The translations under genes and the position numbers were made by a program. DNA of 64,000 bases, from the NCBI GenBank assembly GCA_963513935.1, contig OY740765.1:115201362-115265361 (forward strand), in the 5' to 3' direction. The first letter of the stretch is position 1. Each line of letters begins with the position of its first letter. Origin of the DNA: Aphrophora alni. Lineage: Eukaryota; Arthropoda; Insecta; Hemiptera; Aphrophoridae. The notes under the pieces are model-generated. The model made no database searches, had not been told where the DNA came from, and saw only the letters and a list, made by a program, of their open reading frames with translations. Below are positions 24,024 through 35,079 of the stretch, piece after piece.

Positions 24024-27000
24024 TGTTAGGAATCAAAGAGGGTTCTTAGAGTCGGGTTCTAATGAAATGAAAATGATTTAGGCAATCGGTGATTCAGTAC
24101 TAAAAATGTTTGTATTGACAATTTATTTAGTTTATTATAATTAATTATTCTAATACATATATATTTAAATAAGAATTTCAAGAATTTTTTTACACGTGAA
24201 GCTTGCACACCTACCTATTGGCGACCTCTCGTAGCTCCGTGTCCGTATTGATCACTCGTATCCAATTCTTTTCGATTAGCGACCTTATACCGTGAGAGCA
24301 CCTTGATTACATTCTGGCAGAGTCTCCCACTGGTCCTTCCGGCAACCTCGTGCCAACTCCAGCTGCCGAAAGCTAACCGTCAATACTTCCTTGCTACGTC
24401 TGACCCAGATTTTCCACCAACCTTGGCTCATATACTCTTGGTCATTTATGACGTGTTAGTAGGACTTAGGATTTATGTATTACATTCTAATTTAGCTTTA
24501 AATTCTAAATTAACCAAAAATCCTAACAACACCATTGCCTTTAAAACGGCGTCCCAACATTTAATTGGTCTATTACATAAATTTTACTACTACATTTAAC
24601 TTAATTACCAGATAAATAATTATGAGACTTCGGCTACATATTTATAAAACTAACTAGTCTAAAACTACTGTAAAATATCACCAATGCTGATAATGGCCTT
24701 TTGGAACTCAGCTTCTGTTGTCGCTCAATCGTGCCCAGAAACCACCTTCCACTGTGTATTGTCTGTTCTGTGCTAAAAGCTGTGTTGCCTTCATTGCTCG
24801 TCTGTTATTCAGAAAAAACTTGTACTAAAATTAACTTTTTCTGATCCGAAGTGTTTGTTGGAACTGAGCAAACGTCATGTGTATTATTTTAGTTTTTCAC
24901 TCTCACAAGGTTAATGATATTTAGTATTTAAAAGTAAAAAAAAAAAAAAAATCCCCACATTTTTGGAATTGCTCTGGATTTTATAAAACAAAAAATATAC
25001 AATTTAAACATTTTACTTAGCTAACATTTAAAAAAAAATTTCTTACTACTTTTCACTTTACTAATCAGCACATTTTATTTGGGCTTAACCCATCTCGAAT
25101 TATTTAAATTGTATTTAAACAGTACCAAACTTGTCTTGTTAACATGTAATAATTACAATCTATACAATATTATATCTAATTGATTCTTTATATCTACGCA
25201 ATAATATCTTACATCTAAAATCCTACAATATATATGTATATAATTATGTTTCTACAATTCTCAGTTCATTCATAGTATTTTCGTAACTGTTTTGTTGTAG
25301 CACAGTTGAATGCCCCAGCTAATTGTGGCACTCGAAAGTCTAACGCAGTGTCGGCAAGGTTATTTATATCTGTTGTCTCAACACTTTTCCAATGCCATTA
25401 GGATCTGTTTCTTGAAAAACATTAATGCCATATCCTCCAAAATAGATTGGGAAATGTATGATTTTCTTGACATCATTCCACTCATTTGCTAAAGTTACTT
25501 GCTCAATTTTACCATTATGACAACCTAGGTAAAAAGCGTACTGGAGTCCCATCGGTTTTATTATTTGTTGTTTTGCTTCCATGGAATTATACTTTATCGT
25601 ATTATTATCGTATTATTAATTATTTTCTTCCTGGAAAGTATCATGTTTTTCACATAGTGCCTCGTGTTCTTTTATGATACAATAGTGGTATTTTTTGATA
25701 AAACTATCCTGGTTCATACCCGACACTATTTCAACATTTATTAAGTGGAAATGTGAACGTAAGTGTTCCCAATCTTCTAAACATAACTCTCTCCAAACTT
25801 TCATCGTGTTTACTTTGATTAAATTCTTGATTTCAGTCAATGTCAAATTCATCAAGGCAACATTTATTCAAAGTATTAAAGTGACATAATCATGCATTTG
25901 AAAATATCTAATAGGTTACAACTATAACTGTTGTATGAAACTCCATGTGTCAGCGTTCATGCTACACACATATTAGAAGTATTTTGTCAGTATTCCCTGC
26001 ATAACTTTGCAATGTTTGCTAATTCATATGAACAACCAAAGAACGACTTGTGAGATGTTTGTTTACTGTCTTAGCTAGTAAATTCACCAAGATCAAAAAT
26101 AAACCTGCATTAAGCTTTTATAAGTCTCTTTCCATGATGACTTTATTTTTACGAGGAAAGGCAAGAAGAGCAAAAAAGAAAGAAAGCAAGTAAACAGACT
26201 CTATTTCCAAATTTCCCCTATTGTACATCATAAATCACGCAAATATACACCACAATAGCTCACAAAAATATGTCAAAAAAAATTTTTTTTAATGTTATTT
26301 TAAACACAAGATATTACTAAAAACTTAAAAGTGTATCATTAATCAAATATAAAACATACATGTTATGTAATTTTTAATAATGAAAACTTTAATTAAAAAA
26401 AGAAGATTTACTTATTTATATATATATATATATTAAATTTTTAGTAAAGCTTCTAAACAGAGTCACAAACTAAACTCAAAACTCAGAAAAACTTTAACAA
26501 AACTCAAGACTAAAGTTTTAAAAACACGAATTAATTTTATGTTACTAATTATTCAACTAATTTACAAAATGGTTAAAAAAAACTAATTTTTTAGTAAAAA
26601 TTTGTAGTATTTTTCTTGTTTATATAGTAATACATATTTTGTAAAAACTAAAACCACATCTGATGCACCATTTGTTAGGAATCAAAAGGGTTCTTGGAGT
26701 TGGGTTTTAATGAAATAAATAGGCAATCAGTGATTCAGTGCTAAAAATGTTTGTATTGACAATTTATTAGTTTATTATAATTAATCATTCTAATACATAA
26801 TGATATTGACATTTAATACCAAACTAATTTATTACTTAAATATCCTAAGCTTTCATTCCAGAGCTATACCAATTATTATTACAAAATATAAATATATTTA
26901 AATAAGAATTTACTAAATTGTTTTACACATGAAGCTTGCTCACCTTCCTATTGGCGACCTCTCATGGCTCTGTGTCCATATTGATCACTCATATTGAATC

Positions 27001-27330
27001 TCTTCAATTAGCAATCTTATCCTGTGACAGCATCCTGGTCCCATTCCGGCAGAGTCTCCCAGTGGTCCTACTGGCAACCTCCCGCCACTCCAACCGACCG
27101 TCGATAGCTCCTTGCTGTGTCTGACCCCAATTTTCCAACAACCATGGCTTTTGTATACTTGGTCATTTGTGACGCATTAGTTGGTTGGAGAAACAATTAT
27201 CTAAGTTTTTTTTTACACTGTCATAATGATTGCTTATACCCTGGTGTCTATCAAATGGACTTAGGATATTTATCTATTACATTCTAACTTAACTTAACTT
27301 TAAATTCTAAATTAACCCTAAATCCTAACA
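24024..27330 (-). mobile_element. Non-autonomous LTR retrotransposon inserted in the mariner
   Basis: Two direct repeats beginning TGTTAGGAATC and ending ATCCTAACA: 24024-24528 (505 bp) and 26673-27330 (658 bp), differing by indels. TGAG stands on both sides (24020-24023, 27331-27334) as target duplication. The internal 2.1 kb has no gag, protease, RT or integrase signature. Read on the minus strand, TGGTGCATCAGATGTGG lies two bases inside the LTR and could be a primer-binding site, so I place the element on the minus strand. It then carries one sense ORF region, 25364-25852. Confidence 0.8.
25364..25852 (-). pseudogene. Unrecognised ORF inside the LTR element, one in-frame stop
   Basis: ATG at 25852 starts MNLTLTEIKNLIKVNTMKVW. 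The frame runs 78 codons to TAA, then continues in the same frame through KYNSMEAKQQIIKPMGLQYA to 25364. Total about 162 codons with a single stop. No gag zinc knuckle, protease triad or RT motif is visible. It is charged, with aromatic-rich stretches (HFPIYFGGYGINVF), no signal peptide and no clear membrane span. The long open frame in such AT-rich DNA is unlikely by chance. It could be a captured gene, a highly diverged gag, or a chance frame. No function is assigned. Confidence 0.45.
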
Positions 27331-28723
27331 TGAGTTTTCTCAAATTTTACGAAGCAATGCATGAAAACGTGACAAACTGTTATCGGTTACTGTACTCGTG
27401 TTGGGTGCGAAAAATGGTGTCCAATTTGTACAAAACTAAATGACTTGGAAGTGCTTTGTAGTTTCTCACCCGATACATACAATGATAAAAGTAATGATTT
27501 TTTAAATCAAATAGTGACTGGTGATGAGACCTGGGTGTCTTACATCGCTTCGGGATCCAAGCAGCGAATGGAATGGAGGCACACAAGCTCCGAGAAAAAT
27601 CACAAGTTCAAGACCACAATTTCAACATGAAAAATCATATCCACTGTGTTCTCAAATAGAAAAGGGGTGTTGCTGGTTGAATTTTTGCTGAAAAGTATTG
27701 TAAGACTCTCTAAAAACTGTATCATACAATTCAAAACATAAGGCACAGCATGCTTGTGGAGTTGTTTTATGGCATGACAACATCACTTGTTCCACACAAC
27801 ACCTGATCACGCGGTTTGGCTGGGAGCAGTGGGATCATCTATCTTATAGGTGAGACTAACCTAACTATCACTTGTTTCTGCGTGTGAAGCAATACCTAAC
27901 CAGCCAGTGCTATGACGATGTCAAAAATGCTTGTGAAAATGGTTATCATCACAGGCGGCATTATTCTATAAGAGGGTATAGAAAAAGCTAGTAACCTGAT
28001 GACAATAAATGTATTAATATTGGACGAAATTATGTACAAAAGTATTTTAAAGTATACCCTTTCTTGTAAAAATTAAACATTTTGCTTTTTAATAGTATTA
28101 AATTTTGTACCAAAAATGTACTTACTTTCTGGACATGACTCATATATTCATATGCATATACGTTAATAAATACAATTTTGTATATTTATGAGTATATACA
28201 CAAACTATTTATTTTGTATAACAAATTTCATATAACGTCATACACATAAATCTTCCATATTTATGAAGACACACTTCTATATAAATTGATACAACTTAGT
28301 TTTCATTACTATTGTAACGTGGTTAGAAGTGTGATCATCTTACAAAATTTCATTCCCACCATCTCCAATGACAAGGAGATGCTAATATCACCACAGTTCT
28401 TAGGACCTATAATAAAGAGTAAAACTACATTCCAAATAAGCATATATATGCACACACAAAAATCATAGGCGCTTAACGCCTTCTTTGTATGTTACAATAA
28501 ACTGCACTGCTTAGGTCTGTGGTTAATCATGCGGAAGAGGGGGGGGGAGAGAGATAAAGATAACACATTCTAATGTATAAAAGTGGTTCAAATGTATAAA
28601 AGTGGATAAAAAATATTGTATAAACTATATAGTGGCTCCTAAAGTGAAAGAAAAAGACTGTTTACTGATTTAACGGAAAAAATATACTAATAAATTATTA
28701 GTTCTTCTTATTTATTTTCGTAC

Positions 28724-28777
28724 CTGTATATTAACTCTTCTAGTGGCACGAGGCTCAAAATGAGTCGATGACGCCCA
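28724..28777 (-). CDS. Eps8: Candidate in-frame cassette microexon of Eps8
   Basis: 54 nt between a polypyrimidine-rich acceptor (tgtctgtcttcttcag) and a GTACG donor. It encodes 18 residues without stop, WASSTHFEPRATRRVNIQ, phase 0 at both ends. The surrounding Eps8 exons also join in phase 0, so inclusion keeps the frame and would insert 18 residues just before the AVMERFP strand of the PTB domain. The family's usual spacing is already met without it, so it would be optional. It could also be a chance pair of splice signals. Confidence 0.3.
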
Positions 28778-28829
28778 CTGAAGAAGACAGACAACTGTAA
28801 AAAACTCTGATATTGCAACTCGTCATTAG

Positions 28830-28970
28830 GGTTACTTAAAACCATCCTATCGAAATAAATGTTATACCATTGTAAAGCTGACGTTTCGTAGATGCATATA
28901 CATATAATCAAAAGTTCATAAAACGCTATAAAAATATTTAATTAATTGGTAAAGTTTGGTGTGTTTTAGT
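28830..28970. repeat. Dispersed repeat family D, copy 2
   Basis: Matches 16130-16290 ('ccattgtaaagctgacgttt', 'atttaattaattggtaaag'). A weaker third piece is at 29245-29300. The 77-codon frame at 29012-29245 adjoins it and is not recognised. Confidence 0.5.
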
Positions 28971-29799
28971 CGTAAAAATGGCAACAAGGCAAATCTAACA
29001 AACAAAACAAAATGGAGTCGTCCTTTAGCAAGTTCTCAAAGAAGGCATTACCAACCAATTTCCTTGTAAATTATACAGTTCTTAGTACAAATCTTTACCT
29101 ATCCAACAGAGTTCGCCACATGTCAGTAACACAATACGTTTCCAAGAACTACATTGTGTTCAAAACAAAACCCGTTTTAGAGCAAAAAAAACGTTTTTTT
29201 CTTCAAGTCAACTTTACCCTAGTAAATGAATTCTTAGAAAAATGAATTATACACCATTGAAAAGCTCGTATTTCAAGCTTTTAGAGTTATGTAATTTGAG
29301 TATCGTGGTATAATAAGGCAAAATTGAATTAATTCTTGGAAGTTTACTGTTTTTTCCGGCAGATACCTGCACTCGAGGCTAAAGAATTGTAACCTACTTC
29401 CTCTCTTGTTTAGTCTATAAATAACTTTAGATTTGCCCTATCTGACAGGTTCTTATCTCTTTGTATAGACAAAATACAGACCTTTCCAAAGATATAAACC
29501 ATGAAGTTTTAGTCAGTCATATGGAACCTGACAACGTGGTTTCGGAGTGACGGTTGCAAACTGAAGCAAAATGGCGTTCTTGTTGTCGCTTTCTTCATAT
29601 TTCTTGTGATAAATCGAGTGTATTCATTGATTATAAAAGTGTATTATATAAGTTTATATGTGTGTTATTCTTTGTAGAATCTATTGTGTCTTATTGTTAT
29701 AGTGAAATCTAGTGAATGTTGATTTAGGACTACAAAGCATTAGATACAAGTTTTAGATGCGTATGCATGGTTATTTATTCCTTTGTACGGGTAAGTGCA

Positions 29800-30470
29800 A
29801 TTATTATTTTGAATATTTTAGAATTTGATTTTTTTTTTACCAATTGTTATTCATATTTATACTAGACAACGTTTGTAATACTCGTAAAAAATGTAAAAAT
29901 AGATTTTCTACGCTTAATTGGACTTTGAAGTGAAATTTGGCCTTGGATTTTCGTGTTTTTTTTGTTCTTTGCAATACTGACTCCAAAATTATTATTCAAA
30001 CTTTTTATAAATTACACTACTAAATTCTATGCACATTTCTGAACATCATTATATTTATAAGTTGGTTTTCCATAAATATTACAATTTTTGGTGATTTATT
30101 GAAAATAAGCTGACCATTCCTCTTTTTTTGTAAAACAATTTTTTAAATATTCAAAATGTAACAAATTTATATATTTTTTTTCCGAAATGTATTCACAAAT
30201 ATATCACTAAAATTTTGTACATCTTAGAAAAAGGTTGTAAGCTTTTGATTTTGGGTGATACAGGTATTTCTGAAAAATGATAACATCATTTTTTGACATG
30301 TAACATACTTACTCCAAAACCGTTTCAAAAATTAATTTTTTTATTACATAGATAAATTCTATGCATCTTTCTGAGAAAAATGATGTCTTATAAGTTAGGT
30401 TTTGTTATATATTAATATATTTTATTAATTTTTAAACAAACGAAGAATTTTAAAACAAATTAACATGTTG
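29800..30470. repeat. Family B, two further diverged units
   Basis: 'aaattctatgcacatttctg' at 30012 and 'gataaattctatgcatcttt' at 30353 each precede a 'taagtt.ggtttt' block as in the 17-18 kb array. Lies in Eps8 intron 3. Confidence 0.6.
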
Positions 30471-30685
30471 CCAAATCAAGGGTTAAACAACAGCAGAAGG
30501 ACAGTGTGATATAGAGTTAGAGTGCAGATTTGATACTTGGAATAATACCACTTTACAAAACGTTGCCAATTCATGAACTTTTTGAGCTTTCCTCTCTTTG
30601 TTGATACCATACATGACAAGTATGCTATTTTTATTAACTGGATTATAGTTAGTATTTAGCAATCTTAGATAAAATACAAATTTAC

Positions 30686-30897
30686 CCCAGTTTCATAATC
30701 CATAATGAGAACCCATGAGCGGTCCAAGCGAAGCTGCATCTTCTGGGACCAAATGCCATTGGATTTCTCAAGTTGTAGAAGCCTTCTCATCCCATCTGCA
30801 GGATAGACAATACTCGTCTCTTTAGATACAGTAAAAGTAGCAAGATGTTCCATCAGATATGTTGGGCTTTCTTCTCCACTTCCACTCTGATGTTCAT
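30686..30897 (-). CDS. Eps8: Eps8 coding exon: N-terminal half of PTB domain
   Basis: 212 nt, entering in phase 1 (the G of the previous exon completes GAT, Asp) and ending in phase 0. Acceptor attatcttccag at 30898-30899, donor GTAAAT from 30685. Encodes DEHQSGSGEESPTYLMEHLA, then DGMRRLLQLEKSNGIWSQKM and LRLDRSWVLIMDYETG. YLMEHLATF is the first PTB strand; DG-R-LLQLEKS-GIW-QKM and W-LI-DYE-G are conserved Eps8 PTB signatures. This domain binds NPxY-type or phosphotyrosine-independent peptides on receptors. The open frame upstream of 30897 is intron. Confidence 0.95.
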
Positions 30898-31339
30898 CTG
30901 GAAGATAATATAATACACTTGTACGATCCATAAAAAAATACAATTTAAATGTTATAATATAATACACATGTACGATAAATAAAATAATACAATTTAAATA
31001 TTACAATTCAAGCACTAAAAAGGTTGACCACGTTTCAAATAAACTAAAAGATAGATGCATGTTAATAAGTTGTTGTTTTTTGTTTTTTTGTGTGAAAACA
31101 AAAAACAGCTAAATGATCATTAGGACAAATAAATCAAAAAACAGAACAAAACACAATTTTGTACAAAAACTAAAAATTTAATATACAAAAAATGTAAAGG
31201 AAATTAAATATCTTTGATAGTGTGGATTAGATTATTTTTATGTGGAAACTGTATCAAGTTGAATCACTAAACCTAGTTAGTGTAAATGGTTTGTTATACA
31301 AATTTTAACTTTTTCCTTTATCACATTGAAGAATAGAGA

Positions 31340-31890
31340 AAATCCTCTGATGGATATGTCGAGTTTTTTGCTGTATACTGTTTTGAGGTATCGTGAGTCC
31401 AAAAGAGGGTTTTTTTGGAATGATATCTATCACAGATATCTTCCGTATGTGCAATAACCAAACGCACTGACAGAGTTTAATTAAATTTTGTATGTGGGCA
31501 TATTTAAGCAATATCTCTGGACTTCTTTCATTTTTAGATAACACAAAATTTGGTGGTAGTTGTCATAAGAAAAGAACACAAAATTACAATATTTTTTTAA
31601 ATTGGCTATAATGATTTTTATCATGTTTCACTTTTGCCTTAAACACGTCCTTAGTGTAAATTATATTTCATTAAAATCAAGTTTTTAATGATGAGCGAAC
31701 AAGGTTAATTCTTTGATAATTATTCCTGAACTGTAATAGTTTTTTTTTTTACTTGTGATTTTGAACACGGGTTTGGGTCATCTTCACATTTCACTCAAAT
31801 TTGAATGAAATCGGTAGAGCATATTTTGAGAAATTAAGTATTTTACAACAGCTCCATCCCCCACGGGTGATATTTTAGTCTAAGTTTTAG
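31340..31890. repeat. Family A, rearranged copy 4 (two halves in opposite orientation)
   Basis: 31340-31625 reads in the reverse orientation (compare 2470-2730). 31637-31880 reads forward ('aaacacgtccttagtgtaaat', compare 51010). The halves meet at about 31630. The open frame at 31305-31544 is repeat-derived. Confidence 0.65.
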
Positions 31891-31894
31891 TCTA

Positions 31895-34010
31895 GTGAAG
31901 TTTCAAAACTGTAAATCAAAAGGTGTGAAAAATAAAAAACTGAAAATTACGTCGATCGTTGCGTAAGGAATTGCGGGAGAATGGGCGGACCGATAAACAT
32001 CACGTGAAATTCTCGTGAAAGCTGACGAGAAAGGACTACAAAATGCCGACCAAGAAAAAGTGTAAATTATCTCAGGAAAACTGTTAGAAGACGTTAAAGA
32101 AAAGACAATAGAGATTTCTACAGTAGCAAGTTTTGAGCTGTAGAGTTCCAAACTCCAGGACTTCATGACGTCGAAATAGGCGGAGCTATCGTACCAACGG
32201 ACAGTTAGAGTAACGGGCGGACCGATAAACATCACGTGAAATTCTCGTGAAAGCTGACGAGAAAGGACTACAAAATGCCGACCAAGAAAAAGTGTAAATT
32301 ATCTCAGGAAAACTGTTAGAAGACGTTAAAGAAAAGACAATAGAGATTTCTACAGTAGCAAGTTTTGAGCTGTAGAGTTCCAAACTCCAGGACTTCATGA
32401 CGTCGAAATAGGCGGAGCTATCGTACCAACGGACAGTTAGAGTAACGAAAATGATTAATTAAATTAAAATAATTCAAACAAAGGATTAAAGGACTTGAAC
32501 AATTGTTAATGACTCATAAATAAATATCATAAGCACTAAAAATAAAAATAACGCAAAAGTAACGTCATAAATAGGAAAATAAGGAACTATCATATTATTC
32601 CCAAAAAGAGAAAAAATTGGTAATAGAATACTATAGTTTCAAGCTGGTATAAATATAGCTGCTCTGGCTCTCAGGAGTTTCTCATAAAATTCTTTTTCTA
32701 GGATGTTAGAAAATAAATTTTTAAAAGGCGGTAAGGGGTTACTATGCCCGACAGAACAGTGAATAAAACTAATTAAGAAGAATATAATTAAAATTCATAA
32801 TTAAAAATTTTGTTTGAAAAATGTTAAAGAGTTAGTGCTAAAACAAAAGTATTTAAATGAAAATAAAATCAAAAGTTTAGAAAGTGAAATGTGGAATTAG
32901 TGAGTCATCAGTGAGTTCCGTAAAAAGTGAGAAAATTTCAACATCCAGTGTTTAATGGGAATTAACATGTCACCGGAAACTTACTAAAAGATACGTGGAT
33001 CAATCTTGACGTCATCACAGCAACCAGACACCAGAGGAGTAAACCAATTCAACTATACAGGAGCAAAAATACCAGGATCTTCAAGACGGCGGTCAAGGTT
33101 TGAGAAACCATCTAAATTCCTTTTCTTATTAGGGCAAAGTTGGCCAAAAGTTAAAATTAAATTCAATAAGGTTACTGATTTTCCTGGGATAAAAAATTTA
33201 ATATAATTTAATGAAAATTGTTTAGGCTAAGAAATTTAATATCTGTGTGTGGATTTTTTTTTATTGTAAGTAATATATGAGGAAAACATTTGTATGATAA
33301 ACCTGGAAAAGTGATTAGATTGTTAACCGAGAAATTAGTGTCCAACGATTAAAGAAAATAAATTCATAAATAACAGAGTAAAGTAAAATGTTAAAAAAAA
33401 AATTCTTTTAAATTTAATTAATTGCCTATCTGCTATCAAACAAATAAAATTAGTAAAATAATAAGTTTTGTCAGAGGAATATTTTTATGTTTTTATAATT
33501 ATATAGGTTATAAATTTTGAGTTATTTTGTTGTCTGAAGAAATTTGATTTTGTTTCTTTTATTAAAAATAAAATAAATGAGTGTTAATTTCTAAATATCG
33601 AAAACAAAGACTTCTTTTATAATTATCCACACAGCCTTGTTTTATGCTTACAGGAAATATTACTATTTAAAAGGTAAGCTATATTGTATTTAAGAAAAGT
33701 ATTCTCAAGAACACGCTCCCAAGAGATAAAAAAGATAAAAAATTAATCGTGTTCTCTCTGAGCAAAAGGGTTAAAATAAATATAGTTACTGGAAGTATTG
33801 TATAAAAAAATGGGGGTACCGGCAGTTTGGGGTGACTTTAACTGTTGAAGGAGTTATACAATCCAGGCCAGGTTAATTAAAGAAGCCTACAATTTCAGTG
33901 GATTGGATAACTCATTTCTTTTCTCGCGGAAACCGATCCTGAAAGAAGAAATTTCAGGATTTGAGACTAGTACATATTTTAAAAAAGATAGGGGAAGCGT
34001 ATAGTTTAAC
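31895..34010. other. Unassigned, possibly LTR-element-derived segment of Eps8 intron 2
   Basis: Less AT-rich than its surroundings, with a purine-heavy plus strand ('tgcccgacagaacagtgaa' near 32747, 'gggtaccggcagtttgggg' near 33814) and a 9-bp hairpin (atcctgaaa/tttcaggat, 33944-33968). It includes the 232-bp duplication. I see no gag, RT or integrase motif. The 66-codon frame at 33006-33206 is not recognised. Confidence 0.35.
31983..32446. repeat. Perfect tandem duplication, 2 x 232 bp
   Basis: 31983-32214 and 32215-32446 are identical, each from 'gggcggaccgataaacatca' to 'cagttagagtaac'. The mirrored open frames at 31903-32398 on the minus strand merely repeat with the unit. Either a very recent duplication or an assembly artefact. 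Confidence 0.95.
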
Positions 34011-34145
34011 TCATAAAAAAGTGTAGAGTTTTTTCGTTGTAGTACATTAATAAAAACCTAGTTACAGTTAAGTGGCTGATATCATAATCATAAATAAGGC
34101 CCGAGACCTAGGTGTGTAATACCTAACTATACCAACTACACTTAC

Positions 34146-34225
34146 CTGTAGAATATCCATTTGAATGAACACTGGTTCTTTGGTGATAAGGCATTTTTTT
34201 ACTTGTATGATCTTCCTCATATACG
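34146..34225 (-). CDS. Eps8: Eps8 coding exon: N-terminal leader before the PTB domain
   Basis: 80 nt between acceptor ttttcctttgcag (34226-34227) and donor GTAAGT (34145 down). In the frame set by the next exon it encodes VYEEDHTSKKMPYHQRTSVH then SNGYST, with no stop, and leaves one base (phase 1). One base at its 5' end completes the codon begun by ATGGGCAG at 42747-42754, giving MGSVYEED. Polar, low-complexity N-termini are usual in Eps8. Upstream intron 8.5 kb. Confidence 0.8.
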
Positions 34226-34374
34226 CTGCAAAGGAAAAAAGAAAAACTTTTAATACTATTCATTTACTGACTAGACATCAATAAATGTAGAACACAAATC
34301 AAAATAAAGCTGTCTTGTAATCAATATGGTCCCTCCGTCTAAGGTTCTAAGGAATCATAATATACAGGGTGTTG

Positions 34375-35066
34375 GAAAAGTATGAAAATGGTTTGATAAC
34401 TTTTGAATGAATAACAAGAAAAAAACAAGATATGTACAACCCATATTTATTCCAAACGAACTACTTTTTTCATGTACAGCTTAATTTTGCAAGTGCAAAT
34501 TTATTTTCAGTACTTTTTAATCTTATAATAAAATATTTATTAAAATTGCCCTAAAACCTTTACATACTGTTACATATTTAATACTGTTACAATTTTTTAA
34601 ACAATATCTTTGTATTTGAGTATTCATAGTCCAATTTCACAAACAAAATTTTAATTTTTAAATTTCTAACCAGATTTATCTAATGATGATATTACTATTT
34701 TATTCGTAAAGATTAATCAATTTTTAAGTTTATTTTTCGTTCTGGAGTTGAAACTTATATTATTTCAACAACTTCTGTAAATCATTATCTCTTAAATGGT
34801 TGCAATTTTTTTTTAAATACTAAGACTAAAATTATTGTAAAATGTGATTTTATGCAGAATCCTTTAATAATAATAATACATTAGAAAATATTGAGTAACA
34901 CCCTATGGAGGCCCTTATTCAGGCTTGTAAAATTGGGTTGTATATAAAAGATAGTTCATTTTGACCTATTTATTTTATTATTGTAAGTGATGTAAACCTA
35001 ATTCTTCTTTTTTTATGTTATTTGTTCAAAAGTTAACAAACTATTTTCATAATTTTCTAACGGCCT
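34375..35066. mobile_element. MITE with imperfect TIRs of about 65 bp
   Basis: CAGGGTGTTGGAAAAGTATG at the left is mirrored by GGCCGTTAGAAAATTATG inverted at the right. Similarity continues through 'tttgataacttttgaa'. TA at both borders. No ORF; non-autonomous, probably a Tc1/mariner-type passenger. Confidence 0.7.
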
Positions 35067-35079
35067 ATATACTCGTATA

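Larger units (their letters stand above)
23566..28142 (+). mobile_element. Mariner-family transposon, split by an LTR element
   Basis: TA target duplications at 23564-23565 and 28143-28144. Termini CGAGGCGTATCTGGAAAG and, inverted, TGAGTCATGTCCAGAAAG continue to GTAAGTAC, a typical mariner TIR. Removing the inserted 24024-27330 element and one TGAG copy leaves about 1266 bp, normal for mariner. The reading frame is broken many times: N-terminal helix-turn-helix relics at 23720-24020, and FLNQIVTGDETWVSYIASGS with the first catalytic D, then QRMEWRHTSS, at 27500-27600. Inactive. Confidence 0.92.

Noticed and set aside
24303..24599. 98-codon plus-strand frame
   Set aside because: Almost entirely within the left LTR and not open in the right LTR.
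31903..32398. Minus-strand frames of 110 and 70 codons with the same sequence
   Set aside because: They are the same frame repeated by the 232-bp tandem duplication; no recognisable protein.
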